From positions 806,001 through 870,000 of the forward strand of contig CBDATD010000001.1 of the NCBI GenBank assembly GCA_965199935.1: DNA of 64,000 bases, written 5' to 3'. The first letter of the stretch is position 1, and each line of letters starts with the position of its first letter. Positions 50,005 through 58,714 of the stretch are shown here, one piece after another. Under the pieces are notes generated by a model, which made no database searches, was not told the DNA's origin, and was given only the letters and a program-made list of their open reading frames with translations. The stretch comes from JAPPLG01 sp965199935. Its GTDB lineage: Bacteria > Bdellovibrionota > Bdellovibrionia > Bdellovibrionales > UBA1609. Position numbers and translations under genes: made by a program.

Positions 50005-51081
50005 CTACAGCCACTTTCTTTTTTTGAAAAATACAAGCATAATTCCGCTGATCAAGAGTATCAAAACCCAAATCAATGGGTAGCTGTACTTCCACTCCAG
50101 CTCCGGCATAAATTTGAAGTTCATTCCATAAATTCCCACAATAAAAGTCAAAGGGATAAACAAAGAAGCAAAAAGAGTCAGCACCTTCATCACTTCATTC
50201 ATTTTGCTGTTGACTGTGTTTTGATAAAAATCCATGAGAGATGTGGTCAATTCATTGTAGTAATCAGCCACCTCAATAATTTGAACGATATGATCCTGAA
50301 GGTCTTGGAAATAACGGATATTTTGCGGATCAATCCAAGGGTGCTTGTGGTCGATTATTTTGTTTAAAGCTTCTTTGATAGGAAAAATGGTTTTTCTTAA
50401 ATAAAGAAATTCTCCCTTCAAAGAGATAATATCAATGGGTTTGACTTTATTGATATTGGCGGTCACGCTGTCTTCCAGCTGATCAAAGTAATCCTCCATA
50501 GGCTCTAAAACGAGATAGTATTGGTCAACCAAAAAATCAATCAGCGCATAAAACAAATAATCAGCCTGAAGTGTTCTGATTTTCCACACTGATTTTCGAA
50601 TGCGTTCTTTAACAGGAGAGAAAAAATCATCTTTTGTGTCGTTAAAAGAGAGAACAAAACCCTGTCCAAAAAATAAACTGGTCTGGCCGACTTTTAATTT
50701 AAGCAGTTCTTTTTGGGTTTCTATATTCACCAGTTTGATGATCGCAAGAAGCATATTGTCCATTTCTTCTATTTTAGGTCTGTGGTCCATGTTCAAAACA
50801 TCTTCCAGCCATAATCTATGAATGCCGAATTGGTTTCCAATTTCTTCGATCACATTTTTATCTCTCAAACCTTGAAACTCAATCCAAGTCACAGTCGAAG
50901 TGTCTTTGGCGTTTTTCACGCATTTCTCCAGAGTGGAGGAAGTGGATTCTTCAAGAGAGTCTTTATTATAATTCATCAAATTAATTTGAACAGTTTCCGT
51001 GCCGCCGGATTCATCCACGTAAACCAAAGCTCCGGGATGAAGGCCGATCACTTTTGTTCGAGTTTTAAGCAGGCGGGCCAT
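50005..51081 (-). CDS. corA: CorA-family magnesium/cobalt transporter
   Basis: A long N-terminal cytoplasmic domain (WIEFQGLRDKNVIEEIGNQF), a coiled-coil stalk and two C-terminal membrane helices carrying the pore signature YGMNF. CorA forms a pentameric Mg2+ channel gated by cytoplasmic magnesium. I chose the ATG at 51081 (MARLLKTR), since AAAGGTG lies 7 bp upstream; the upstream GTG is less likely. 358 residues, typical. Confidence 0.93.
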   Translation of the reverse strand: MARLLKTRTKVIGLHPGALVYVDESGGTETVQINLMNYNKDSLEESTSSTLEKCVKNAKDTSTVTWIEFQGLRDKNVIEEIGNQFGIHRLWLEDVLNMDHRPKIEEMDNMLLAIIKLVNIETQKELLKLKVGQTSLFFGQGFVLSFNDTKDDFFSPVKERIRKSVWKIRTLQADYLFYALIDFLVDQYYLVLEPMEDYFDQLEDSVTANINKVKPIDIISLKGEFLYLRKTIFPIKEALNKIIDHKHPWIDPQNIRYFQDLQDHIVQIIEVADYYNELTTSLMDFYQNTVNSKMNEVMKVLTLFASLFIPLTFIVGIYGMNFKFMPELEWKYSYPLIWVLILLISGIMLVFFKKRKWL

Positions 51082-51156
51082 AAAGAACACCTTTCAAAGC
51101 AGTACCATTTGATTATAGAAAAGTACGAGGAAATTCCAACTTGAGAGCTTGAAGAC

Positions 51157-51915
51157 TTAGACCAAAGAAGGATAAGAAAAAAGATGACAGGCGTTGGCCC
51201 ACGTCTGCTCTTTCAATTTCTCTGTAGAAACTTTATGCAAGTTCGCGGCCATTTTTGCTGTATGCAAAAGCCATGCCGGTTGATTTTCTTTTCCTCGATG
51301 AGGCAGAGGAGCCAGGTAAGGAGCGTCTGTTTCGATATGCAGGCGCTGGATAGGAATTTTTTCACAAACACGCCGCAGGCCCTCAGCCTTTTTAAAAGTA
51401 ATGATGCCGCTGAACGATATATTGTATCCAATGTCCAGAGCTTTTTTGGCCATGCCGTAAGAGCCTGTAAAACAATGAATCAAGCCCCGAACCCCCGGAT
51501 ACTCTTTTAAAATTGTGAGTGTGTCTTCTTCTGCATTTCGAGTATGAATCTCAACAGGGAGGCCCAGCTCATCCGCAAGAGCCATTTGCCTTCTAAAAAC
51601 TTCCTTCTGAATTGAGCGGTCTGAATGCTCATAATAATAGTCCAAACCTATTTCACCCAGGGCCTGAATGTTTTCATTTTGCAGGCTTTGTTTTAATTTT
51701 TCTTCACTAGCGTCATTATAGTCTTTGGCCGTGTGGGGGTGCTGTCCTAAAGCTCCAAAAACAGAAAATTTTTTTACGTCTTTTAAAACTTGATCCCAAT
51801 CTTCTGCGGAAGTGCCTATGGTCATCATTTTTTGAACACCGGAATCCAAAGCTGTCTGGACCGCTTTGTCGGGGTTTTTTAACATATGCAGATGTGTATG
51901 AACGTCAACCCACAT
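51157..51915 (-). CDS. tatD: TatD-family metal-dependent deoxyribonuclease
   Basis: An amidohydrolase-fold nuclease. Metal ligands are visible in DVHTHLH, ALGEIGLDYYY, VEIHTRNAEED, IHCFTGS and HIETDAPYLAP. I chose the ATG at 51915 (WVDVHTH). It gives 252 residues and overlaps the holB end by 11 bp, as expected in the tmk-holB-tatD operon. The protein acts on 3' ends and AP sites in repair in studied members. Confidence 0.93.
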   Translation of the reverse strand: MWVDVHTHLHMLKNPDKAVQTALDSGVQKMMTIGTSAEDWDQVLKDVKKFSVFGALGQHPHTAKDYNDASEEKLKQSLQNENIQALGEIGLDYYYEHSDRSIQKEVFRRQMALADELGLPVEIHTRNAEEDTLTILKEYPGVRGLIHCFTGSYGMAKKALDIGYNISFSGIITFKKAEGLRRVCEKIPIQRLHIETDAPYLAPLPHRGKENQPAWLLHTAKMAANLHKVSTEKLKEQTWANACHLFSYPSLV

Positions 51916-52840
51916 GATGGCTTGTCTCTGAGAAATACCTGCGGGCCTGGCTCCAGTAATTTTCAAAACATAAAAGAGAATCTAAATAAGATGAAATATC
52001 CTGCTCCAGACGGCAGGCTTTTTGGTAAAGCTGATAAATAACTGTTGGAGAAATTTTGAGCCATTTTTCATAGCAGGAGGTCTGGCGGGCATGAATCAGA
52101 TCCCGCCCCCCTGCCTGCAGAATTCGAATGTCCCTTAGTATTTCTTGAAGGGTGCGGGCTGTCAGCAAGGCTGTTTTTCTCTCTCTTAAACGAACACTTA
52201 GATCATTGGAAATTTTTTGATCTTTTAATAAGCTGAAAATATCTTTATAAAGTTTTTCTTCATCCTTCCATTGGTTCACTCGGTTGAGCTGGCCCCGGCT
52301 GGCCTTAAGCCTCCAGTCTTCTTCTTCAGGAAGAATTTTTGCCATTTCCTGAAAACTTAATCTGTTAAAACGAATCAGTTGAGTTCTGGAGCGGATCGTG
52401 GACAGCAATTTTGCTATTTGACTGCAAATCAAAATGAAATACACCCCCTGAGGAGGCTCTTCCAAAGATTTTAAGAGAGCATTTTGTGTTTGATGATTCA
52501 TGGTGTGCGCTTGATCAATGACAACAACACGGCGGGATGAAAAACTTTGAAGAGAAATAAAGGATCTAATTTTTGAAATAACTTCTATCTTGATGCTGAG
52601 GCTCTCAGGTTCAATAAAGAACAGAGATGGGTGTTGTTTATTTTTAATTTGCCGGCACACTTGACAGTTCCTGCAGGATGGAAATGAAGAACAAATCAGT
52701 GCTTGAAGGGTTTCAAAAGCCGTTTGCGTTTTTCCAACACCGGGGGGGCCGTAAAAGAGCAGGGCCGGACCTAGATTTTTATTTTGAATAGAGTTCAACA
52801 GGGTGTTTTGGATGTCTGTACGGCTTTCGATGGAGTTCAC
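51905..52840 (-). CDS. holB: DNA polymerase III delta' subunit
   Basis: A clamp-loader subunit. The P-loop-like region is FYGPPGVGKTQ, and the zinc module has four cysteines in CSSFPSCRNCQVCRQ. VVVIDQAHTMNHQTQNALLK and SLEEPP match the family closely. The start is GTG at 52840, directly after the tmk stop (TAA GTG). 311 residues. It operates with tmk upstream and tatD downstream, a widely conserved order. Confidence 0.92.
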   Translation of the reverse strand: MNSIESRTDIQNTLLNSIQNKNLGPALLFYGPPGVGKTQTAFETLQALICSSFPSCRNCQVCRQIKNKQHPSLFFIEPESLSIKIEVISKIRSFISLQSFSSRRVVVIDQAHTMNHQTQNALLKSLEEPPQGVYFILICSQIAKLLSTIRSRTQLIRFNRLSFQEMAKILPEEEDWRLKASRGQLNRVNQWKDEEKLYKDIFSLLKDQKISNDLSVRLRERKTALLTARTLQEILRDIRILQAGGRDLIHARQTSCYEKWLKISPTVIYQLYQKACRLEQDISSYLDSLLCFENYWSQARRYFSETSHHVG

Positions 52841-53470
52841 TTACAGCCACGCTCTTTGCTTTAATTCTTGAATGAGCCTGCTGACTAAAGTTTTGGTGGG
52901 TTGAGAGGCATCCATGATCAGCCAAGGCCCGTACTCTTTGCTTTTAGTCAGTTTGTTATAATAATTTCTCACTTTTTCGTGGAAAGGCAGTTTTTCCATT
53001 TCAAAGCGGTCCAAAGGGTGGAAAGAGGTGCGGTTTTCCCAGCGTGTTTGAGCTTCTTCTAAAGGCAGATCCATGAACACCCATAGATCCGGATTGAGGC
53101 CGTCTGAAGCCCACTGATTCATCTGCAAAACTTTTTTTTCATCCAAATCTCTGCCGCCGGATTGAAAAGCTGAAGTGCTAGCCCAAAAACGGTCACAAAG
53201 AACCCAGTGTCCTTTTTTCAGAGATGGTTTAATCACTTGCTCCACATTTTGTCTTCGGCAGGCTTCATAGAGGAATAATTCCGTCCAGGCGGTGGGTGCA
53301 TTTTCATCATTTCTCAGAAGAATTTTTCGTATCTGCTCTCCAAGAGGGGTCCCCCCCGGCTCCCTGGTTGCAGTCACAGGAATGCCTTGTGATTTCAGTT
53401 TTTGAGAAAGACCTTGCAGTAAAGTGCTTTTCCCTGAACCATCCAAACCTTCGAAAACTATAAACGGCAT
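52841..53470 (-). CDS. tmk: Thymidylate kinase
   Basis: Phosphorylates dTMP to dTDP for DNA synthesis. The P-loop is EGLDGSGKST near the N-terminus, the DR motif is CDRFWASTSAFQ, and a TREPGGTPLGEQIR segment binds the substrate. The 209 residues are normal. It is the first gene of the tmk-holB-tatD run and is transcribed divergently from gap, with about 108 bp between the start codons. Confidence 0.95.
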   Translation of the reverse strand: MPFIVFEGLDGSGKSTLLQGLSQKLKSQGIPVTATREPGGTPLGEQIRKILLRNDENAPTAWTELFLYEACRRQNVEQVIKPSLKKGHWVLCDRFWASTSAFQSGGRDLDEKKVLQMNQWASDGLNPDLWVFMDLPLEEAQTRWENRTSFHPLDRFEMEKLPFHEKVRNYYNKLTKSKEYGPWLIMDASQPTKTLVSRLIQELKQRAWL

Positions 53471-53578
53471 GATTCATTTTTAGACTGAAATTTTCTTGCC
53501 GTAAAGAACTCTTTTTACTGCACTGTTTTATTCTAAGATCAATTTGTTTCGACCTCATTTTTAGTGTATGAGAGTGGC

Positions 53579-54568
53579 ATGTCTATTCGTGTGGGAATCA
53601 ATGGGTTAGGGCGCATCGGCCGCTATTTTTTGAGATTGACCAGGTTTTCCCCGGACCTGGATGTGTGTTTCATCAATTCCCATGGGAGCATAGAGTCTTC
53701 AGTTCATTTGATTCAGTATGACAGCGTCCACGGCCCTCTCAATGAAAAGTTGGAGGTTTTTTCTAAAGATTCTTTAAAAATAGGAGAAGATCTTGTGGCT
53801 TACTCCAGAAAAGATCATCCGAAGCATATTCCGTGGGAAGGCGTTGATTTTGTTTTAGAGTGTACAGGCCGGTTTAAAAAGAAAGAGGACCTGGCGCAGC
53901 ACTTCAAAGGCCCTGTGAAAAAAGTTATCGTGGCGGCTCCGGCAGAGGGAGCTGAGTTTACAGTGGTTTATGGAGTCAATCACAAAGATTATAAATCCTC
54001 CTACAATATTATCAGCAATGCCTCCTGTACGACCAACTGCCTGGCCCCTTTAGCTTTTGTTGTACACAAGACTTTCGGCATTGTGAACGGCTATATGACC
54101 ACAGTGCATGCTTACACGAGCGATCAAAAACTTTTAGATTCTTCTCACAAGGATTTGAGGCGCGCCCGCGCCGCGGCTCTTTCTATGATTCCGACGACAA
54201 CAGGGGCTGTAAAGGCCATAGACCGCATTATTCCTGATTTGAAAGGAAAGCTTCAGGGTCTTGCGGTTCGAGTTCCTGTCCCTAACGTCAGTTTATTGGA
54301 ATTTACAGTGCAGTGCCGGAAAGATATTTCATTAAATTCTCTTAATGAAGTCCTTGGGCAGTACGCGGAAGGTGATTTGAAAAATATTTTGTCCATAGAA
54401 AAAAAACCTTTAGTGAGCGCAGATTTTTTAGGATCTTCCGCCAGCCTTGTTGTGGATCAAGCCCTCACTCAAGTTTGCGGTAAAACGGCGCAAATATTTG
54501 CCTGGTACGATAATGAAGCAGGGTACTGCAGTCGTTTGTTAGACCTTATGAAGTATATAGGCCGGTGA
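53579..54568 (+). CDS. gap: Glyceraldehyde-3-phosphate dehydrogenase
   Basis: A glycolytic enzyme forming 1,3-bisphosphoglycerate with NAD(P). The nucleotide-binding motif is GINGLGRIGR and the active site is SNASCTTNCLAP (catalytic first Cys). HAYTSDQ and WYDNEAGYCSR are also present. I chose the ATG at 53579 (MSIRVGING) over a GTG 15 bp earlier. It is the first gene of gap-pgk-tpiA, and its stop overlaps the pgk GTG start. Confidence 0.95.
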   Translation: MSIRVGINGLGRIGRYFLRLTRFSPDLDVCFINSHGSIESSVHLIQYDSVHGPLNEKLEVFSKDSLKIGEDLVAYSRKDHPKHIPWEGVDFVLECTGRFKKKEDLAQHFKGPVKKVIVAAPAEGAEFTVVYGVNHKDYKSSYNIISNASCTTNCLAPLAFVVHKTFGIVNGYMTTVHAYTSDQKLLDSSHKDLRRARAAALSMIPTTTGAVKAIDRIIPDLKGKLQGLAVRVPVPNVSLLEFTVQCRKDISLNSLNEVLGQYAEGDLKNILSIEKKPLVSADFLGSSASLVVDQALTQVCGKTAQIFAWYDNEAGYCSRLLDLMKYIGR

Positions 54569-55776
54569 ATATTGTGATTTCTCATATAGAAGATTTTGAT
54601 TTGAAAGATCAGCGTGTATTTATCCGAGCGGATTTGAATGTGCCTGTAAAAGACGGCAAAGTGGCGGATGACTATCGTATTATGAATGCTCTTCCCACGA
54701 TCCGTTATGCTTTGGATCAAGGGGCCAAAGTGCTGTTGGCCAGCCACTTGGGCCGGCCGGACAAACCAGACAGCAAATGGTCTCTTGCCCCAGCGGCGTC
54801 TGTACTCAGTGAAATTCTGGATGTGGACGTGTTCTTTTCCCCTAAATTGTTGAGTGATGTGCCTTTAGTTGTTTCTCCTTCATTAAAAAAAAACCAGTTG
54901 ATTTTACTGGAAAATCTAAGATTTCATCCAGGAGAAAAATTAAACGATTTAAAATTGGCTGAAGAGCTTGCAAAAAATATTGATATTTACGTCAACGACG
55001 CTTTTGGGGTATGTCATAGAAAACACGCCAGTTTGTCCGCACTCCCCCGCCTTGTGCCAAAAAGATGTATTGGGTATCTGATTCAAAAAGAGATGAAGAT
55101 GCTGGATCGGCTGAAAAACAACCCTGAACATCCTTTTGTCGTGGTTTTAGGAGGGGCCAAAGTGCAGGATAAATTTAACACTATTCTCAATCTCATTGAT
55201 TATGCAGATTGTTTGGTGGTTGGCGGCGCTATGGCTTATGTGTTTCTCAAAGCACAAGGACGTTCCTTAGGAAATACGAAGACGTCTATAGAGGATGTTT
55301 CTCTAGCTCAAGAACTGATGGAAAGAATGCGGATCAGAAAGAAAAACCTCTATTTACCTGTAGATCATGTTGTCGTTCCAGATATCCATCGTGTGGATTT
55401 ATTAAAAATCACAGATGGTGCGGATGTGCCGGAGTCTTGGTGTGCTGTAGATATTGGACCTCAAACCTGCGTCCTCTTTTCAAAAGTTTTTGAAAAAGCA
55501 AAAACTATTTTTTGGAATGGGCCTATGGGGCTTTTTGAAATGTCTGAGTATGCGAAAGGCACTCAAACTGTTGCGGAAAGTATTGGAAAACGCCAAGAAG
55601 CTCTTCGCATTGTCGGCGGGGGGGACTCGGCTCGAGCCGTTTTCCATTTTTCTTTAGAAAAAAGTTTTGATCATGTTTCTACAGGGGGAGGAGCCTCTTT
55701 AGCTTACATTCAGGGGAGTGTTCTGCCGGGCCTGAAAAGCCTTGAACTGGACCGCAGAATGGAGGCTGTGACATGA
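54565..55776 (+). CDS. pgk: Phosphoglycerate kinase
   Basis: Transfers phosphate from 1,3-bisphosphoglycerate to ADP. The N-domain has RADLNVPVKDGKVADDYRI and SHLGRPDKP, the middle has VNDAFGVCHRKHASL, and the nucleotide loop is FWNGPMGLFE with TVGGGDS-type residues (IVGGGDSARAV). The start is GTG at 54565, overlapping the gap stop. 403 residues. The end overlaps the tpiA start by four bases. Confidence 0.95.
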   Translation: MNIVISHIEDFDLKDQRVFIRADLNVPVKDGKVADDYRIMNALPTIRYALDQGAKVLLASHLGRPDKPDSKWSLAPAASVLSEILDVDVFFSPKLLSDVPLVVSPSLKKNQLILLENLRFHPGEKLNDLKLAEELAKNIDIYVNDAFGVCHRKHASLSALPRLVPKRCIGYLIQKEMKMLDRLKNNPEHPFVVVLGGAKVQDKFNTILNLIDYADCLVVGGAMAYVFLKAQGRSLGNTKTSIEDVSLAQELMERMRIRKKNLYLPVDHVVVPDIHRVDLLKITDGADVPESWCAVDIGPQTCVLFSKVFEKAKTIFWNGPMGLFEMSEYAKGTQTVAESIGKRQEALRIVGGGDSARAVFHFSLEKSFDHVSTGGGASLAYIQGSVLPGLKSLELDRRMEAVT

Positions 55777-56462
55777 TTTACGCCGGGAATTGGAAAATGA
55801 ACCAAAACTTTAAGGAAGGGTTGGAATGTCTTCGCTCTTTAAAAGAGCGGGTGCCTCAGCAAAAACAAAAATCCTATATTATTTTAGCTCCTGCTTTGCT
55901 TTTTGGTTTATTGAGAGAAGAGCTGTCTGGAACAGGTTTTCAGTGGGGGGGGCAAAATTGTTTTTATAAAAATGAAGGGCCTTACACGGGGGAAAACTCT
56001 CCTCAAGTGATGTATGAAATGGGGGCTCGTTATGTTCTCACAGGCCACAGCGAGAGGCGTCTGCTGTTTGCTGAAACCCATGAGATGATTTTGGAAAAAA
56101 CCCGCCTCATTATCCAAAATAAAATGACGCCTATCTTATGCGTGGGAGAAAGCATTGAGCAAAGAAGCCGGTTTCAAGAAGTTCTGAAAGCTCAGCTTGA
56201 GGGTTTTTCAAATTTATCTCCTTTAATTGTTGCCTATGAACCTGTGTGGGCTGTTGGTTCTGGAAAAGTTCCTAATCACTTGCAGGTTCAGGAGGCTCTT
56301 TCTGTGATTCGGAAGATTCTGCCTCAGTCTGTTCTCTTGTATGGAGGCAGTGTCAATGCGCAGGTCTTTCGTTCTTTGTTGTGTAAAGAGCTTGGCGGAT
56401 TTCTTATGGGAGGGGCCTCTTTGAAAGCAGATTCGTTCATCCTGGAGGAGAGCCGTGTCTGA
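55773..56462 (+). CDS. tpiA: Triosephosphate isomerase
   Basis: Interconverts glyceraldehyde-3-phosphate and dihydroxyacetone phosphate. Catalytic residues lie in GNWKMN (Lys), LTGHSERR (His) and AYEPVWAVGSGK (Glu). The phosphate-binding LYGGSVN is present. At 229 residues it is short for the family (about 250), with slim loops, but all active-site elements are there. Its last 26 bp overlap the convergent gene on the minus strand. Confidence 0.94.
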   Translation: MIYAGNWKMNQNFKEGLECLRSLKERVPQQKQKSYIILAPALLFGLLREELSGTGFQWGGQNCFYKNEGPYTGENSPQVMYEMGARYVLTGHSERRLLFAETHEMILEKTRLIIQNKMTPILCVGESIEQRSRFQEVLKAQLEGFSNLSPLIVAYEPVWAVGSGKVPNHLQVQEALSVIRKILPQSVLLYGGSVNAQVFRSLLCKELGGFLMGGASLKADSFILEESRV

Positions 56463-57516
56463 TAAAATACAGATGAAGACGTGTGTCGTCAGAAGAGATG
56501 CGGGATTGAAAAATCACATTATGATTTTGTGTTGCGAGATTTTCTTGGATGGCTGTTAAAAGCTCTCTTCTTCGGTTCGCAGCGGGTGGATAAGGTTTTT
56601 GAAACTCTACTGTGTAATAATGCTCCACAAATTCTTTGTTGAAAAAGGGTTGATACGGAGTGCAGTAGCTTTGTACACGCGTGCTGACTTTGGCTTGTAT
56701 TTTTAGCACCGGCAATAGAGGTTTGAGCCAGTCATAGTTCTTTTGAAAAGGAGAATTATTCTGATCTACAAACTCAGATATAAAGTCTATAAAAGAAGGG
56801 GGCAAAAGCGTCCATGAGATAAAAGGGGGGCGGCCCGAGGTGTGGTGGAGTGTTTGGGGCTGAAAGGAGTGATAAAGGACATACAGCTGTTGAAAGAGAC
56901 GCAGTTGATCATCGTTTATATTTTGAGATATGTTAAAGACAACCTCCTGCAGGAGAGAGTCTAAAGGATTTAAGAGGTGTTGGAATTCCTTTGTGTTTTT
57001 GCAGATGGAAAGAGGGCTGGAAAATGTTTGAATTATTTCTCTCACTCGAAAAGCAGAGTTGGCCAGCCTCTGAAGGTTTTGTTTTTCCGTTATAGATTTT
57101 TTAGCGTGATAGCTGGGGAAAGTTTTGAGTACAACTTCTTCAGTTTGCAGTTTCTCTGAAAATGCCTCCAAAGGATCAAGAGAAATTTTTTCCAGGGATT
57201 TCATGTCCGGCGGAGGTGTTTCATTCAACAGAAACTGAACGGCTTTGTCCAAAGGCTCTAAAGCGGCGGGCAGGAGGGGAATGTGCAGCAGCCAGGAGAA
57301 TAATTTTTCATAAAATAGAAATTTGTTTTCTATAGGAAGCCGGCACTCTTTTAAATGATTCAAATAAATAGAGGTGTGGCGGTCGTACATTTGAAGCTCT
57401 GACTCCAATTTTTTGTCCAGGGCCGCGCAATGTTCAGCTTGAGACCAGGTTTGTGCAAACAGTAAAAAGGAGCCAAAGGCCGCTAAAAATAAAATTTTAA
57501 TTTTAATGAGATGCAC
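56437..57516 (-). CDS. Exported protein of unknown function, downstream of the kamA-like gene
   Basis: 359 residues with a signal peptide (IKILFLAAFGSFLLFAQTWS), then a mostly helical domain with a few cysteines (EHCAAL, KECRLP, SICKN, SYCTP). No family was recognised. The start overlaps the kamA-like stop by 14 bp, so the two are translationally coupled. The 3' end overlaps tpiA antisense by 26 bp. It may be distantly related to the exported protein at 58715-60049, which has a similar size range and Cys-poor helical make-up, but I see no firm similarity. Confidence 0.7.
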   Translation of the reverse strand: MHLIKIKILFLAAFGSFLLFAQTWSQAEHCAALDKKLESELQMYDRHTSIYLNHLKECRLPIENKFLFYEKLFSWLLHIPLLPAALEPLDKAVQFLLNETPPPDMKSLEKISLDPLEAFSEKLQTEEVVLKTFPSYHAKKSITEKQNLQRLANSAFRVREIIQTFSSPLSICKNTKEFQHLLNPLDSLLQEVVFNISQNINDDQLRLFQQLYVLYHSFQPQTLHHTSGRPPFISWTLLPPSFIDFISEFVDQNNSPFQKNYDWLKPLLPVLKIQAKVSTRVQSYCTPYQPFFNKEFVEHYYTVEFQKPYPPAANRRRELLTAIQENLATQNHNVIFQSRISSDDTRLHLYFIRHGSPPG

Positions 57517-58714
57517 AGTTTTCCCTCTCCACAGCTCCGTAAGCCTGCGTTTTTAAAATATTCCACTCAGTTATATATTCTTGTATCTCTTTTGTGTCTG
57601 GTGTTTTTGACTCCTTAGGGTTGGGATAGCCGGAAATCATACCGTCAAATCCCTTATGAAAAAAAGTGTCTTCTTGTTTTTTTATGAAGTGATCTGGAGT
57701 CAGCTCCACTTTGCCTCCTCCATTGGGCAAATCCATACTCAGACGCGGAACGGCCAGTCCGGAAAAAACACCCCAAAGCTCCTTTTGAATCCATTTCGAA
57801 TTTTCTATAGTGGTTCGAAAATGCTGAGTACCCTCAGAAGGATCACATTGAAACATATAGTAAGGCCGAACCCTTATAAAGAGCAGTCTTCGATTTAAAG
57901 CCTGCACGACGGCTGGATGGTTGTTGACGCCGTTCAGGAGGACCATTTGATTGTAAACGCAAATGCCGTTGTCGCATAAATCAAGCAAATGTTTCACGCA
58001 TTCTGCAGTGAGTTCTTTAGGGTGATTGAAATGGGTCATGACAAAAACGGGCTGGTGTGCTTTGAGCAGCGCCGTCAACTCCGCATCTATTCTAAAAGGA
58101 CAGACCACAGGCAGACGGCTTCCTATCCGAATAATTTCAATGTGAGATATAGAGCGCAGGTCTTTCAGAATATTTTTTATTTTATTATTGGATAATGTTA
58201 AAGGGTCGCCGCCGGATAAAATCACTTCACGGATGCCGCGGCTGTTTTTGATGTATTGCAGAGCTTTTTGATAATCTTTAGAGGAGATCGTGTAATTTCC
58301 TTGAGCTGTGAAATATTTTCTTGTGCAGTATCTGCAGTAGATGCCGCAAAAATCTGTAACTAAAAAGAGGACTCGGTCCGGGTAGCGGTGAACAATTCTG
58401 GGAACAGGGCTGTGTTTTTTTTCTCCAAGAGGGTCCTCTTGATAAAAGCCTGAAGAGTCCATCTCTTTTAAATGAGGCAGGGTCATGGAGCGGAGGGGCG
58501 GGTGTCTTTTGCAAAGCTCTAAATAGTAAGGGGTGGTTTTTGAGGCAAAACGATCTTTTAAAAGGTGTACGGCCTTCTTTTCTTCTTCTGAAAGATCTAA
58601 AAATTTTTTAAGCTCTTTAGGAGTTTTGAGAGAGTGCTGTATTTGCCACTTCCAGTCCGTCCATTGCTCAGTCGGGATGCGGGGAGGGGGTGGGATAGAT
58701 TCAAAATGAAACAT
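57503..58714 (-). CDS. kamA: Lysine 2,3-aminomutase-family radical SAM enzyme
   Basis: The radical SAM cluster motif CxxxCxxC is CGIYCRYC, followed by the family features VILSGGDPLTLSN, QMVLLNGVN, YMFQCDPSEGTQHFRT and DLPNGGGKVELTPD. PLP and SAM together shift the amino group of lysine from C2 to C3. The 403 residues are nearer to KamA than to the shorter EpmB, which modifies elongation factor P. No epmA or kamD/E homologue is in the window, so the role (lysine metabolism, beta-lysine as solute, or translation factor modification) is open. It lies between two exported-protein genes in one operon. Confidence 0.88.
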   Translation of the reverse strand: MFHFESIPPPPRIPTEQWTDWKWQIQHSLKTPKELKKFLDLSEEEKKAVHLLKDRFASKTTPYYLELCKRHPPLRSMTLPHLKEMDSSGFYQEDPLGEKKHSPVPRIVHRYPDRVLFLVTDFCGIYCRYCTRKYFTAQGNYTISSKDYQKALQYIKNSRGIREVILSGGDPLTLSNNKIKNILKDLRSISHIEIIRIGSRLPVVCPFRIDAELTALLKAHQPVFVMTHFNHPKELTAECVKHLLDLCDNGICVYNQMVLLNGVNNHPAVVQALNRRLLFIRVRPYYMFQCDPSEGTQHFRTTIENSKWIQKELWGVFSGLAVPRLSMDLPNGGGKVELTPDHFIKKQEDTFFHKGFDGMISGYPNPKESKTPDTKEIQEYITEWNILKTQAYGAVERENCASH